Part shown: one piece after another, positions 15,709-24,931 of the stretch
How positions within the stretch are numbered: position 1 is the stretch's first letter
Layout: each line of letters begins with the position of its first letter
NCBI GenBank assembly: GCA_029267445.1
Contig: JAJUIU010000043.1
Coordinates: 1 to 34,577 of the forward strand
Length of the DNA stretch: 34,577 nt
DNA from: Rhodospirillaceae bacterium
GTDB taxonomy: Bacteria; Pseudomonadota; Alphaproteobacteria; Azospirillales; Azospirillaceae
Direction: 5' to 3'
Notes under the pieces: generated by a model
The model's database searches: none
What the model saw: the letters and a program-made list of their open reading frames with translations, nothing else
Told to the model about the DNA's origin: nothing
Program-made: the position numbers and the translations under genes

Positions 15709-18486
15709 CTAATCTGCGGCTCCCAGGGCGGCGGAGCTCTTCGGCAGGCTCCACGGGCGCTCCCCGCCGACCAGACGCTCGGCCGCAGGCGGCGGCAAGG
15801 GCTTGGCGAACAGGTATCCCTGCCCGAGCCCGCAGCCAAGCATCCTGAGAAGCTCCAGGTGGCGGTGCGTCTCTATGCCCTCGGCCACAATTTCGAAGCC
15901 CAGCGTCCGTCCCAGCTGGACGATGGTACGCACCACCTCCGCCCCCTCGGGCGCGGCCCCCGCCTTGAGGGCGTCCGGCGCCAGGGGCCCGGCGTCCAGC
16001 TGGGTCATGAAGGACTGGTCGATCTTGATGGCCTGGACCGGCAGCCGCTGCAGATACGAGAGCGATGAGTAGCCGGTTCCGAAGTCGTCGATGGACAGCC
16101 CGATCCCGAGCTGGCGCAGCTTCTTCAATACGTCCACGGTGGTCGCCGCGTTGGCCACCAGCCCGCTTTCCGTGATCTCCAGCTTGATCCAGGACGGGTC
16201 GGCGCCGGTCAGCTGGAGCACGCCCTCCGCCCAGCGGGCGAGGTCCAGCTTCTCCGGGTCGAGCTGATAGGGCGAGAGGTTGACCGACATGAAGAGCGGG
16301 CGGTCCGGCCGTCGCCGGTTCCAGGCGACGATCTGCCGGCAGGCCTGCATCAGCACCGCGTTGCCCAGCGGCACGATCAGGCCCGTCTCCTCCGCCACGG
16401 GGATGAACTCGCCCGGCGGCACGGCGCCCCGCTCCGGATGCGTCCAGCGGGCAAGCGCCTCGAACCCGGCGAGTTCGCCCGTGGCAAGGTCGACGATCGG
16501 CTGATAGGCGACATGGATGCCGCCGCTGAAGTAAATGGCCTGACGCAGCCGGTCATACAGGTCGTAGCGCTCCGTCAGGCGCGCCCGCATGGCGCTCTCG
16601 AAGGCCTTGGAGCCGCCGCCGCCGGCCTCCGCCTCCATCGCCGCGATCTCCGCGTTGCGCAGCACCTCGGCCGCCAGCCCGTGCGCCTGTGCGGATGGGA
16701 CGAGGCCCAGGTTCGCGGTGACGAACACCTCCCGCCGGTCGATCGAGACGGGGGTGCGCATGACGTCCTTGATGGCGGCGGACAGGGCGGCCGCCCCCTC
16801 CGGTCCGCGGATGCCGGGCAGCAGGACGGCGAACTCCCCGCTGTCGATGCGGGCCAGCCGGTCACCCGGGGAGAGGCAGCTCTCCAGCCGCTTCGCCACG
16901 GCCATCAGCAGCCGGTTGGCGAGGTCGTCGCCCAGGCTGCCCTTCAAGGTCTTGAAGCGGTGCAGGCTGACGACCAGGACGGACGGATCCTCGCCCAGCG
17001 ACATGGCCCGCTGCAGTTCCTGCATCAGGAATCCGCGGTTGGGCAGGTCCGTCAGCGGGTCGTAATAGGCCAGGCGGTGCAACCGCCGCTCCATGCGCGC
17101 GCGGTAAAGCTCGCCCTGGCGGTCGGCCAGCACCCGCTGCAGCTCGTGCGCGGCGTCCAGCTCGGCCGGGGTCCAGGGGCGGGATTCGAACCGCACGAGC
17201 ACCAGGGCGCCGCCGGCCGAGATCTCCAGCCGCAGCACGGCAAGCGGCTCCTCCTGCCGGGACCCGCGGGCGTGCCAGCACAGCCCTTCCCGGTGCTGCG
17301 CCGCCGGGTCGTCCAGCAGCGCCAGCCAGCGGGCGGCGGGCGGCAGGTCGCCGTCCATCCGCGTCTCACCGTCCAGCGTGATCTGCCAGCCGTCGACACC
17401 GAACAGGGTGATCAGGTCCCAATGCCGGGCGGCGACCGCCTCGCACAGGTCCTCGGCGGTGCGCAGGTTCTGCGACAGGTGGGCGAGGGCGCGGGCGGAG
17501 GCCATGCGGGCCGCCGCCGCCGTCCGTTCGTCGAGGGCGGCCATCTGCCCGGCGGCGATCTCTCCCAGCGCCTCGCAAAGCGCGCGCACGGCCGGCGGCG
17601 GGTTCAGCGGCTGCGCGCTGTAACCGATGATCACGCCGCGCAGGCGGTTGCCGTTGATCATCGAGATGATGCTCATGGCCCGCAGGCCGTGGCGCTCGCC
17701 GACCGTGAGGAGCTGGCGCGAGGGCGCCCGCAGGTTCGATCGGGACAGGTCCGGCTGGCTGCCGGTGGCGGGGTTGACCTCCGGCACGAGCGGGACCCCG
17801 GGCGCCAGCATGTCCGGCACGATGCGCAGGCGGTTCAGCTCCAGATAGACGCGCGCCTCCACCGGCATCTCGTCCATCACCATGACGCGGGGCAGGGCCT
17901 CCGCACCCTCCGGTCGCGCGTCCTCCGCCAGCACCTCGGGCGTGTCGTCGTTCCCGAACCCCACGACCAGCACGCGGCCGAAGCCGGTGACCCGCAGCAC
18001 GTCGGCGGCCACGACGCGGCCGAGCGCCACCAGATCGGGCGCCAGCCGGTAGCGGCGGATCGCCGTGCTGAGCCCGGCGAGCAGCGGCGCCGCCGCCTCC
18101 TGCTGGGCGGGTTCCACCTCGACGATCAGGCCTTCGCCGCTCCAATGCGCCGACAGCCAGGCGTCGAAGCGGCGGCGTGGGGCGTGGACCCGGCAGTCGA
18201 TCAGGCCGATGGTTTCCGAGTCGGCCTGGGCGATCGCCCGCCGCAGCGCCGCTGTCGCGGGGGCGCCCAGTATTTCGGCAAGCGTATGGCCCAGCGACGC
18301 CTCTGCCGGGGTGCCTGTCAGCGCCTCCAGGTTGGCGCTGGCCTGAACGACGGTGAACGCCTCCGGGTCCAGCACCAGAAGCCATCCGTGCGGCTGGACG
18401 CGCGTGCTCGCGATCCCGTCGGGCGCCGTCGCGGATCCCCCGCCGGAGGCGGACGCGGACTCCGGCCTTCGATCGGCTGCCGTCAT
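15709..18486 (-). CDS. Phytochrome-like PAS-GAF protein with degenerate GGDEF and intact EAL
   Basis: Predicted 925 aa from ATG 18486 (AGAGG 5 nt upstream; frame open to GTG 18633, but codon use there is poor). Res 20-120 resemble the phytochrome N-terminal PAS (RVQPHGWLLVLD, the QPHG motif), 130-320 a GAF domain (TGFGRVLVVGF, DLSRSNLRAPSRQLL) and 320-460 a PHY-like region. The bilin residues are gone: no Cys before QPHG, PASDIP is VMDEMP (203-208), and the pocket histidines are replaced (NLRAPSRQLL, VIIGYSAQ). GGDEF site is DSGEF (548-552), so cyclase activity is unlikely. The EAL domain keeps FEAL (E676), N736, E770, D800-D801 and K821, so it probably hydrolyses c-di-GMP. Likely a soluble, non-light sensor controlling c-di-GMP breakdown. 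Its gene lies upstream of the RpfC-like kinase, same strand. Confidence 0.88.
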   Translation of the reverse strand: MTAADRRPESASASGGGSATAPDGIASTRVQPHGWLLVLDPEAFTVVQASANLEALTGTPAEASLGHTLAEILGAPATAALRRAIAQADSETIGLIDCRVHAPRRRFDAWLSAHWSGEGLIVEVEPAQQEAAAPLLAGLSTAIRRYRLAPDLVALGRVVAADVLRVTGFGRVLVVGFGNDDTPEVLAEDARPEGAEALPRVMVMDEMPVEARVYLELNRLRIVPDMLAPGVPLVPEVNPATGSQPDLSRSNLRAPSRQLLTVGERHGLRAMSIISMINGNRLRGVIIGYSAQPLNPPPAVRALCEALGEIAAGQMAALDERTAAAARMASARALAHLSQNLRTAEDLCEAVAARHWDLITLFGVDGWQITLDGETRMDGDLPPAARWLALLDDPAAQHREGLCWHARGSRQEEPLAVLRLEISAGGALVLVRFESRPWTPAELDAAHELQRVLADRQGELYRARMERRLHRLAYYDPLTDLPNRGFLMQELQRAMSLGEDPSVLVVSLHRFKTLKGSLGDDLANRLLMAVAKRLESCLSPGDRLARIDSGEFAVLLPGIRGPEGAAALSAAIKDVMRTPVSIDRREVFVTANLGLVPSAQAHGLAAEVLRNAEIAAMEAEAGGGGSKAFESAMRARLTERYDLYDRLRQAIYFSGGIHVAYQPIVDLATGELAGFEALARWTHPERGAVPPGEFIPVAEETGLIVPLGNAVLMQACRQIVAWNRRRPDRPLFMSVNLSPYQLDPEKLDLARWAEGVLQLTGADPSWIKLEITESGLVANAATTVDVLKKLRQLGIGLSIDDFGTGYSSLSYLQRLPVQAIKIDQSFMTQLDAGPLAPDALKAGAAPEGAEVVRTIVQLGRTLGFEIVAEGIETHRHLELLRMLGCGLGQGYLFAKPLPPPAAERLVGGERPWSLPKSSAALGAAD

Positions 18487-18851
18487 CGAACCTCTGGCCA
18501 GCATCTCGGGCACGGGGACCGTCGGGTGGGGGCCGGGGATGCCGGCGGCACGACGCCGCGGCTGCTCCCCCGCATCCGAAAGAGTGGGGGCGCGGACATT
18601 AACAATTGGTTGCGCGCCTGCATGGCTCCCCACAATCGTGGCCGCGTCAGCATGACATGCCCCCTATGCGCCGATCCAATATCCTTTCGTGGTATCCGAG
18701 GCACGGCGCCAAAATTGAATCCGTTAACCCCCTTGTGCTAACGGTACTCCGTGCGCGTGGGTTTTCGGGGTGACCCGGCGCAAGATCGTGTATCGTCGAG
18801 GTCCGGAGCCGCCACCATGGGTGGATGGGGCCGGGCGCCTGGGGAGAATGG
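18487..18851. other. Intergenic region between divergent genes
   Basis: About 365 nt without a convincing gene. It must hold the promoters of the phytochrome-like gene (minus) and of the unknown pair (plus). The one clear structure is an inverted repeat, CCGTTA (18721-18726) and TAACGG (18739-18744), with a 12-nt spacer. The sequence around 18596-18720 is AT-richer than the genes on either side. No strong sigma70 pair is evident. Confidence 0.5.
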
Positions 18852-19652
18852 ATGCTGGGTCGAGCCCTTCAATGGCTGACCGGTCGGGCTGCGGGGACCG
18901 GTGGACGCGCGGCACCGGTGGTCCCGCGCGCCGTGTCTCCGACCCTTCCGCCGGCCACGCCGGCCGGCGCCGGCCCCAGCGGCGCAAGCGTTGGCGCGGG
19001 TGGTGGCGGACCCGGTGGCGCGGGTGGTGGTGCCACCGCCGTCTTCTCCTCCCGCGCGATGCGCGATGCCGCCGTCGTCACCGCGTCCATCGAGGCGATG
19101 CGTCGGCATGCCGACGGGATCGAATCGGTGGACGATCTCATCCACCGTCTGGCCACCCTCAGCCCGGAACAGGCGAGCTCGCTCCAGCTCAGCGTCGAAT
19201 CCACCCTGCTGCAAGCCTGCATCACCAGGGCGGCCGACGCGCGCGGTCCCCAGGGGGCCGAGCTGCGCCGCCTGCTGGCTGAACTCGCGGGCAGCGCCCC
19301 GCCGCAGCGCGGCCCCGGCGCCTCCGGGACCGCTCCGGCCAGCGGCCCCGTCTACGGTCCGCGTAGCGCCTTCGGACCGCTGCCCCGCCCCCTCGGCCCG
19401 CCGCCGGTGCTTCAGACGGGCGCGCTGACCGGCCTGGTGGACGATTTCGTGCCCCAGGCCGTGCCGGTCCCCCATTCCCTGGAGCGGGAGATGCCGCCCA
19501 TGCCGCCCCCGGCCCGCCCGCCAAAGGGGGCCGCGGCCGGCTTTCCGCGCCTGTCCCCGGACTCCGCCGCCGAGCGGCGGGCCCGGATGGTCGAAACCCT
19601 GTCCACGGCCCTGCCCCCGAACACCCTGCCTCCAGGCGAGGACGCCCGATGA
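18852..19652 (+). CDS. Unrecognised protein, Gly/Pro-rich, first of a gene pair
   Basis: Predicted 266 aa, no family recognised. ATG 18852 has GGGGAGA 5 nt upstream and is preferred to ATG 18825. Res ~20-65 are Gly/Ala/Pro-rich and disordered, res ~70-155 are helical (AMRDAAVVTASIEAMRRHADGI; LIHRLATLSPEQASSLQLS; LRRLLAELAG), and the rest is Pro-rich (PPMPPPARPPKG). No signal peptide or membrane helix. Overlaps the next gene by 4 nt (ATGA), so the two are translationally coupled and likely act together. Function unknown; the linker-helix-linker build suits a scaffold or adaptor. Confidence 0.65.
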   Translation: MLGRALQWLTGRAAGTGGRAAPVVPRAVSPTLPPATPAGAGPSGASVGAGGGGPGGAGGGATAVFSSRAMRDAAVVTASIEAMRRHADGIESVDDLIHRLATLSPEQASSLQLSVESTLLQACITRAADARGPQGAELRRLLAELAGSAPPQRGPGASGTAPASGPVYGPRSAFGPLPRPLGPPPVLQTGALTGLVDDFVPQAVPVPHSLEREMPPMPPPARPPKGAAAGFPRLSPDSAAERRARMVETLSTALPPNTLPPGEDAR

Positions 19653-21040
19653 TCGACGAGCACCGCCAGTCCCCGTCCGCGACCCCGGCCACACAGGACT
19701 CCGGCGGTCGCGACGTGTCCGCCATGGGCTCCACGGCGGGCGCGCTGTCCGGGGAGATCCAGGATTCGGTCGATCCCTACGACTATGCGGAGACGATCGT
19801 CCGCGACCTGGCGCTCCATGTCGGGACCCGGCTGCGCGACTTCCGCGACGACCTCGCCGCCATGCATTCCGCCGTCGTGCAGCTTCCCGAGACGCTGCGC
19901 ATCAACGCCATGGGCCAGAGCATCCAGGATCTGCGGGAACGGGTGGCCCATCTGACCGGCGTCGTCAGCCTGCAGACCACGCGGCCCGCCGAGGAGGCGG
20001 AGCGCCTGGGGCGCGGCATGAACGATCTGGCCCAGCGCGTTTCCGGCCTTGAGGCCTGGATCGCGGCGGCCAAGCGCGCCGGCGTGCAGAACGGCGAACT
20101 GCCCGCCATCCCACTGCCCGACGGCGGCCTCGTCGGCATGGAGCAGTTCGACCGCGTGATCGACCAGATGCACGAGAGCTTCGTGAAGCTGGTCTCGGCC
20201 GTGCGCGAACTGCAGCTGGACCTGCGCGACCTGCGGACCGACGTGCGCGACAGGCTGGACGGCGCCGTCGCCCTGCCGGCACCGGCCCTTCTCACGCCGG
20301 CCCCGTCCCGGCCGGAAACGCCGCCATCGTCCCCGCCCGCGCCCTCCATCGATCCGGCCATCCTGGAGCGCCTTTCGGCCCGCGTGGCGGAGATCGACGG
20401 ACGGCTGCGGTCCATGGCCGCGACCCCCGTCGCCGCCCCCGTGCCGGCCCCGTCGCCCGGTGCCGCCGTCTCGGGCGACCCGGCCCACCTCGCCGCGCTG
20501 GCGTTCGGCGCGTGGCACCGGCTGAGCCAGCCGACCGGCTCCGACGCGCTTCAGTCCGCCATCCGCGACGTGCTCGGCCAGCTTGGCGGTTCGCTGCCGC
20601 AGATCGTGCGCCAGCCGCAGGTCACCAAGGGCTCGGGCCTCGTCGCCGTCGCCAGCGGGCGTGTGCGCGGCGTGCCCGCCGTGGCGCTGGTGGCGACGGA
20701 GGATCTCTGCGGCCATAGTTGGACCTTCAGTCCGGACGGCGGGGAGATGGCGGCGGTCGAGCCGCAGGGCCTTGTACGCACGCCCTGCTGGCGGGCGCTG
20801 CTGGCGACAGCCGCGATGATCGAGCAGGCGCGGCCCGACACGGCCGTGGTCCCGGTCCTGGTCTACGGGAATGGCTGGATGGATCGTCTCCCGACGGCGG
20901 AGGAGGTGCGGGCCCACGGGCAAGCCGTCGGCGCCGCGAAGGCCGCCGCCCGGCTGATCGCGGTGGCCGCGCCGGGCGTCAGTCTGCCCGGCCTGCTGCA
21001 CCCGTCGGAGACGGCCGACGCGCTGACGGCGGCGCTTTAG
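19649..21040 (+). CDS. Unrecognised coiled-coil protein, second of a gene pair
   Basis: Predicted 463 aa, no family recognised. Res ~40-230 are long amphipathic helices with coiled-coil character (VRDLALHVGTRLRDFRDDL, IQDLRERVAHLTGVVSLQ, VRELQLDLRDLRTDVRDRL); then a Pro-rich linker (235-255), a short helix, a second linker and a compact C-terminal domain (res ~285-463) rich in Val/Ala strands (GLVAVASGRVRGVPAVALVA, WRALLATAAMIEQARPD, VPVLVYGNGWMDRLPTAEE). No export signal or membrane segment. Coupled to the preceding gene and convergent with a bactofilin. The long coil plus globular end suggests a structural or tethering role; this is inference from shape only. Confidence 0.7.
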   Translation: MIDEHRQSPSATPATQDSGGRDVSAMGSTAGALSGEIQDSVDPYDYAETIVRDLALHVGTRLRDFRDDLAAMHSAVVQLPETLRINAMGQSIQDLRERVAHLTGVVSLQTTRPAEEAERLGRGMNDLAQRVSGLEAWIAAAKRAGVQNGELPAIPLPDGGLVGMEQFDRVIDQMHESFVKLVSAVRELQLDLRDLRTDVRDRLDGAVALPAPALLTPAPSRPETPPSSPPAPSIDPAILERLSARVAEIDGRLRSMAATPVAAPVPAPSPGAAVSGDPAHLAALAFGAWHRLSQPTGSDALQSAIRDVLGQLGGSLPQIVRQPQVTKGSGLVAVASGRVRGVPAVALVATEDLCGHSWTFSPDGGEMAAVEPQGLVRTPCWRALLATAAMIEQARPDTAVVPVLVYGNGWMDRLPTAEEVRAHGQAVGAAKAAARLIAVAAPGVSLPGLLHPSETADALTAAL

Positions 21041-21048
21041 GGTCAAGT

Positions 21049-21087
21049 TGGCAAAAGAAAACCGGCGCCCCCTCGCGGCGGCGCCGG
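21049..21087 (-). terminator. Rho-independent terminator of the bactofilin gene
   Basis: CCGGCGCC (21062-21069) pairs with GGCGCCGG (21080-21087) across a 10-nt loop. Read on the minus strand the stem is followed at once by TTTTCTTTTG, a proper T-rich tail, 40 nt after the bactofilin stop. On the plus strand the A-rich side precedes the stem, so the hairpin serves mainly the minus-strand gene. Confidence 0.8.
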
Positions 21088-21126
21088 CCCATGGTTCGTG
21101 CCGCGTGTTCCGCGACCCGCGACCGC

Positions 21127-21561
21127 TCACTGCATGTGGGGCGGGGACCCGCTCTGCAGCGTGCCGGTCACGCTGCCGCCGTCGGCGATGTTGATGCGGC
21201 CGTAGCGGATGGTGCCGTCGATCTGCCCGGTTTCGCCCACCGACAGCGTCCCGCTCACCTCGATCGTGCCGGACGCCTTGCCCGACACGCGCATGCTCTC
21301 GACCTTGCAGTTGCCTTCGAAGTGCCCGCCCTCGGCCACTTCCAGGATCTTGATGTCGGTCAGGGTGACATCGACCAGCCGGCCCGCCACGTGCAGCGTG
21401 TGGCAGTGCGAGATTTTCGCCCCCTCGATCCGGGCTTCCGGAGAGATGGTGGTGATGCCGCCGGTCGACCCGCCCGAGCCGCCCGTGGCGGCCCCGGTGT
21501 CCGCGCCGCCATTCAGGCTGGGTCGCGGGAAGCTGCGCGGATCGAGGATGTCATTGGCCAT
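21127..21561 (-). CDS. Bactofilin (polymer-forming cytoskeletal protein)
   Basis: Predicted 144 aa. A flexible Gly/Ser/Thr-rich N-terminus (res 1-38) precedes a right-handed beta-helix core with regular short strands every ~17 residues: TTISPEARIEGAKI, LHVAGRLVDVTLTDI, GHFEGNCKVESMRVSGKASGT broken into repeats, and GQIDGTIRYGRINIADGGSVTGTL. This is the DUF583/bactofilin fold, which polymerises without nucleotide and helps set cell shape, stalk growth or chromosome-segregation complexes. Single gene with its own terminator. The convergent unknown pair ends 86 nt away; a functional link is possible but not shown. Confidence 0.93.
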   Translation of the reverse strand: MANDILDPRSFPRPSLNGGADTGAATGGSGGSTGGITTISPEARIEGAKISHCHTLHVAGRLVDVTLTDIKILEVAEGGHFEGNCKVESMRVSGKASGTIEVSGTLSVGETGQIDGTIRYGRINIADGGSVTGTLQSGSPPHMQ

Positions 21562-21639
21562 AAGTGAGTGTCTCCCCTTCGCCGTGTCCCGCGCCGATCG
21601 CCCGATCCCGTCGCGTCGGACCCGACCTGTCGAGCGTCA

Positions 21640-21668
21640 TTCATACGGCGAAAGGGTTAAAACCGCAA
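21640..21668 (-). promoter_or_regulatory. Candidate promoter of the bactofilin gene
   Basis: On the minus strand TTGCGG (21663-21668) and TATGAA (21640-21645) are separated by 17 nt, about 78 nt before the ATG. A TTAACC sits in the spacer. Moderate match to the sigma70 consensus. Confidence 0.4.
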
Positions 21669-21718
21669 CTGTCCGCACCCGTCCGAAAGAGGCCGGGCAC
21701 AAAGGGCGCGCCCCAAGA

Positions 21719-21747
21719 TTGACTCCCTGAACGCAGCGCACAATAGT
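21719..21747 (+). promoter_or_regulatory. Sigma70-like promoter of argD-argF-hslO
   Basis: TTGACT (21719-21724), 17-nt spacer, AATAGT (21742-21747): five of six and four of six consensus bases with ideal spacing, 69 nt before the argD GTG. It is back to back with the bactofilin promoter region. No ARG-box-like palindrome was seen. Confidence 0.6.
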
Positions 21748-21816
21748 CTGCGGTTTTCCCGGACCCGGCGGGTGCGCCGCGGGTCCGCGGGCGGTCGATT
21801 CCCGAGGAGAAGGCCC

Positions 21817-22989
21817 GTGATTCCGGTCGTGATGCCCACCTATGCCCGCATCGACGTCGTGTTCGAGCGGGGCGAGGGCGCCTACATCTGGGACACGAAC
21901 GGCCGACGATATCTGGATTTCACCAGCGGTATCGCGGTGAACGCGCTGGGCCACGCGCACCCTTATCTGGTCGAGAAACTGACCGAGCAGGCGCGCAAGC
22001 TGTGGCACACCTCCAACCTGTTCCGGGTGGCCGGTCAGGAAAGCCTCGCCACGCGTCTGACCCGGCTCACCTTCGCCGACACGGTGTTCTTCACCAATTC
22101 CGGCGTGGAGGCCTGGGAGTGCGCGGTGAAGGTGGTGCGCAAATACCACTATGAGACCGGAAATCCGCAGAAGAACCGCTTCATCGTCGCCGGCGGCGCC
22201 TTCCACGGCCGCAGCACCACGGCGATCGCGGCGGCGAAGTCGGAGAAGATGGTGAAGGGATTCGGGCCGCTGCTCGACGCCTTCGACCAGGTCGCCTTCG
22301 ACAATCTGAACGAGCTGCGCGCCGCCATCACGCCGCAGACGGGCGCCATCATGGTGGAGCCGATCCTGGGCGAGGGCGGCATCCGTCCGGCCAGTCCGGA
22401 GTATCTGCGCGGCCTGCGCGAGACGGCGGACGAGTTCGGCCTGCTTCTGGTGCTGGACGAGATCCAGTCCGGCGTCGCCCGCACCGGCAAGCTGTTCGCC
22501 CACGAATGGGCCGGGATCACGCCCGACGTCATGCCCATCGCCAAGGGCATCGGCGGCGGCTTCCCCGTCGGCGCCTGCCTCGCCACGGAGAAGGCGGCCG
22601 TGGGCATGGTGCCCGGCACCCACGGCAGCACCTTCGGCGGCAACCCGCTGGCCATGGCGGTGGGCAACGCCGTGCTGGACGTGGTGACGGCACCCGGCTT
22701 CATGGATCATGTCAACGCCATCGGCGCCAGCCTGCAGGCCGGGCTGGAGCAGGTGGTGGCCCGCCATCCGTCCGTGCTGGAGCTCGCGCGCGGCAAGGGG
22801 CTGATGCTGGGAGTGAAGACCCGCGTGCCGACAGCCGACATGGTCACCCGCCTGCGGGAGAACGGGATGCTGACGGTGGCCGCCTCCGACAACGTGGTGC
22901 GCATCCTGCCGCCGCTCACCATCGGTGAGCGCGAGGTGGCGGAGTGCCTCGACATCCTCGACAAGACCTGCCGGGAGTTCCCGACATGA
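21817..22989 (+). CDS. argD: Acetylornithine aminotransferase
   Basis: Predicted 390 aa. PLP-dependent, class III aminotransferase that makes N-acetylornithine from N-acetylglutamate semialdehyde and glutamate; it may also act in lysine synthesis. Seen: [52 protein letters not shown] and the PLP lysine K243 in [13 protein letters not shown], then [15 protein letters not shown] 21817 has AGGAG 7 nt upstream and gives the common start (V/M)[13 protein letters not shown] 21832 is the alternative. The stop overlaps the argF ATG by 4 nt. Confidence 0.96.
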   Translation: MIPVVMPTYARIDVVFERGEGAYIWDTNGRRYLDFTSGIAVNALGHAHPYLVEKLTEQARKLWHTSNLFRVAGQESLATRLTRLTFADTVFFTNSGVEAWECAVKVVRKYHYETGNPQKNRFIVAGGAFHGRSTTAIAAAKSEKMVKGFGPLLDAFDQVAFDNLNELRAAITPQTGAIMVEPILGEGGIRPASPEYLRGLRETADEFGLLLVLDEIQSGVARTGKLFAHEWAGITPDVMPIAKGIGGGFPVGACLATEKAAVGMVPGTHGSTFGGNPLAMAVGNAVLDVVTAPGFMDHVNAIGASLQAGLEQVVARHPSVLELARGKGLMLGVKTRVPTADMVTRLRENGMLTVAASDNVVRILPPLTIGEREVAECLDILDKTCREFPT

Positions 22990-23909
22990 GCCCGGCCCAG
23001 CCGCACCGTAAGGTCCGCCATTTCCTGGACATCCACGCGCTGGACACGGCCAGCCTGCGGGGTATGCTGGACTACGCCTGGACGCTGAAGCGGTCCAAGG
23101 GCCAGGAGAAGCCGCTGCTGGGCAGGACGCTGGCGCTCATCTTCGAAAAACCGTCCACCCGTACGCGCGTCTCCTTCGAGGTCGGCATGCGCCAGCTCGG
23201 CGGCGAGGTGATCACGCTGACGGGCAGCGAAATCCAGCTCGGCCATGGCGAGACCATCGGCGACACGGCGCGCGTGCTGTCCCGCTATGTCGACGCGATC
23301 ATGCTGCGCACGAACCACGAGGAGAAGCTGCGCGAGATGGCCGAGGCGGCCACCGTGCCGGTGATCAACGGCCTCACCGACGTGTCGCACCCGTGCCAGA
23401 TCATGGCCGACATAATGACCTTCGAGGAGCGGAAGGGCCCCATCCAGGGCAAGGTCGTCTGCTGGTCCGGCGACGGCAACAATGTCTGCCAGAGCTGGAT
23501 ACACGCGGCCGTGCGCTTCGACTTCGAACTGCGGGTTGCCGCCCCGGCCGAACTCCAGCCCTCGGCCGAGACGCTCGACTGGGTGCGGGAGAACGGCGGC
23601 AAGGTGATCGTGACCGAGGACCCGGTGGCCGCCGCCAGCGGGGCGGACGCCGTCGTGACCGACACCTGGGTCTCCATGCACCAGACCGACGGCCAGCGGC
23701 GGCACAACCTGCTGGCCCCGTACCAAGTGAACGAACGGCTTATGGGATTGGCGAAGAACGACGCCATATTCATGCATTGCCTGCCCGCCCACAGGGGCGA
23801 GGAGGTCTCCGCCGGTGTCATCGACGGGCCGCAGTCGGTCGTGTGGGACGAGGCGGAGAATCGCATGCACGCCCAGAAGGGCATTCTCAGCTGGTGCCTG
23901 AATTCATGA
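22986..23909 (+). CDS. argF: Ornithine carbamoyltransferase
   Basis: Predicted 307 aa. Forms citrulline from ornithine and carbamoyl phosphate in the cytosol. Carbamoyl-phosphate site STRTR at res 57-61, HPCQ at 135-138, ornithine-side [11 protein letters not shown] with H264-C265-L266-P267, and DTWVSMHQ in the SMG-loop position. Length is typical. ATG 22986 overlaps the argD stop; its own stop overlaps the hslO start by 4 nt, giving a tightly coupled three-gene operon. The argD-argF pairing followed by hslO is a common alphaproteobacterial order. Confidence 0.97.
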   Translation: MSPAQPHRKVRHFLDIHALDTASLRGMLDYAWTLKRSKGQEKPLLGRTLALIFEKPSTRTRVSFEVGMRQLGGEVITLTGSEIQLGHGETIGDTARVLSRYVDAIMLRTNHEEKLREMAEAATVPVINGLTDVSHPCQIMADIMTFEERKGPIQGKVVCWSGDGNNVCQSWIHAAVRFDFELRVAAPAELQPSAETLDWVRENGGKVIVTEDPVAAASGADAVVTDTWVSMHQTDGQRRHNLLAPYQVNERLMGLAKNDAIFMHCLPAHRGEEVSAGVIDGPQSVVWDEAENRMHAQKGILSWCLNS

Positions 23910-24889
23910 GCTTGAGCAATGGCGCGGCCGGCGACGGGTCCGGCCGCACGCGTTCCTACCCCGGTGATCTGGTCAGCGCCGATGTGGATGTGATCCAGCC
24001 TTTCCAGCTGGAGCGCTCCTCGTTGCGCGGGCGCATGGTCCGGCTGGGGCCGGCGCTGGACGAGATCCTGACCCGCCACGCCTATCCGGAGCCGGTCGCC
24101 CGCCTGCTGGCGGAGACGATCGTGCTGGCGACGACGCTTGCGGCGGCGCTGAAGTACGAGGGCATCTTCACCCTGCAGACCAAGGGCGACGGGCCGGTCG
24201 CCTACACGGTCGCCGACGTGACCACGGTCGGCGACCTGCGCGGCTACGCGCGCTTCGAAACGGACCGGCTGGTCGAGCAGCAGTCCCACAAGGGGTTCGA
24301 GGCCGATCTGGGATCGCTGCTGGGCAGCGGCTACCTCGCCTTCACGGTCGACCAGGGCGAGCACACGGAACGCTACCAGGGCATCGTGGAGCTGCGCGGG
24401 GCCAGCCTGGCCGAGGCCGTGCGCCACTATTTCCGCCAATCCGAACAGCTCGCCACCGGCATCAAGGCCGCCGTCGGCAAGGATGCCGAGGGCCGCTGGG
24501 TGGGCGGTGCCGTGATGCTCCAGGCCCTGCCGCCGGAGGAGGCGGCCTTCGCCGCCGAGCATACGGGCGGCAGCCGGACGGAGGATTGGGACCGGGCCGT
24601 GGCCCTGCTGTCCACCGTCACCGACGCCGAGCTGCTGGACGCCGGCCTGCCGGTCAACACGCTGCTGTTCCGCCTCTTCCACGAGGAATCGCCGCGCGTC
24701 CACGAGCGCAAGGCCCTGCGCCCCGGCTGCCGCTGTTCGCGCGAACGGGTGGTGACGGTGCTCCAGTCCATCCGGCGGGACGAGCTGGACGACCTGCGCG
24801 ACGACGGCAAGGTCAAGGTGACCTGCGAATTCTGCGCCACCACCTACGCCTTCGACGACGCGGACCTCGACGGGGTGTATGGGGATTAG
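23906..24889 (+). CDS. hslO: Hsp33 redox-regulated chaperone
   Basis: Predicted 327 aa. Cytosolic holdase switched on by oxidants. The N-terminal substrate-binding domain has the family pattern ([52 protein letters not shown]). The C-terminal zinc switch has four cysteines in CxC and CxxC form: C275 and C277 (GCRCSRERV), C307 and C310 (CEFC), which bind Zn when reduced and form disulfides on oxidation. Third gene of the arg operon by a 4-nt overlap. The first ~20 residues ([10 protein letters not shown]) look like a poorly conserved extension. A long inverted repeat follows its stop. Confidence 0.96.
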   Translation: MSLSNGAAGDGSGRTRSYPGDLVSADVDVIQPFQLERSSLRGRMVRLGPALDEILTRHAYPEPVARLLAETIVLATTLAAALKYEGIFTLQTKGDGPVAYTVADVTTVGDLRGYARFETDRLVEQQSHKGFEADLGSLLGSGYLAFTVDQGEHTERYQGIVELRGASLAEAVRHYFRQSEQLATGIKAAVGKDAEGRWVGGAVMLQALPPEEAAFAAEHTGGSRTEDWDRAVALLSTVTDAELLDAGLPVNTLLFRLFHEESPRVHERKALRPGCRCSRERVVTVLQSIRRDELDDLRDDGKVKVTCEFCATTYAFDDADLDGVYGD

Positions 24890-24931
24890 GGGTTAGGGCT
24901 GCGGCCCCTGCGGAGGCTCAAAAGCGTTCGG

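Noticed and set aside
15513-15839. Short minus-strand open frame across the AT-rich leader
   Set aside because: It overlaps the end of the phytochrome-like gene out of frame and has no recognisable content.
18487-18633. 49-residue N-terminal extension of the phytochrome-like protein from GTG
   Set aside because: No ribosome site and non-coding-like codons; ATG 18486 with AGAGG fits better.
16438-18741. 767-codon plus-strand open frame opposite the phytochrome-like gene
   Set aside because: Gln/Gly/Arg/His-rich shadow without motifs; the minus strand has intact EAL and GAF-type domains.
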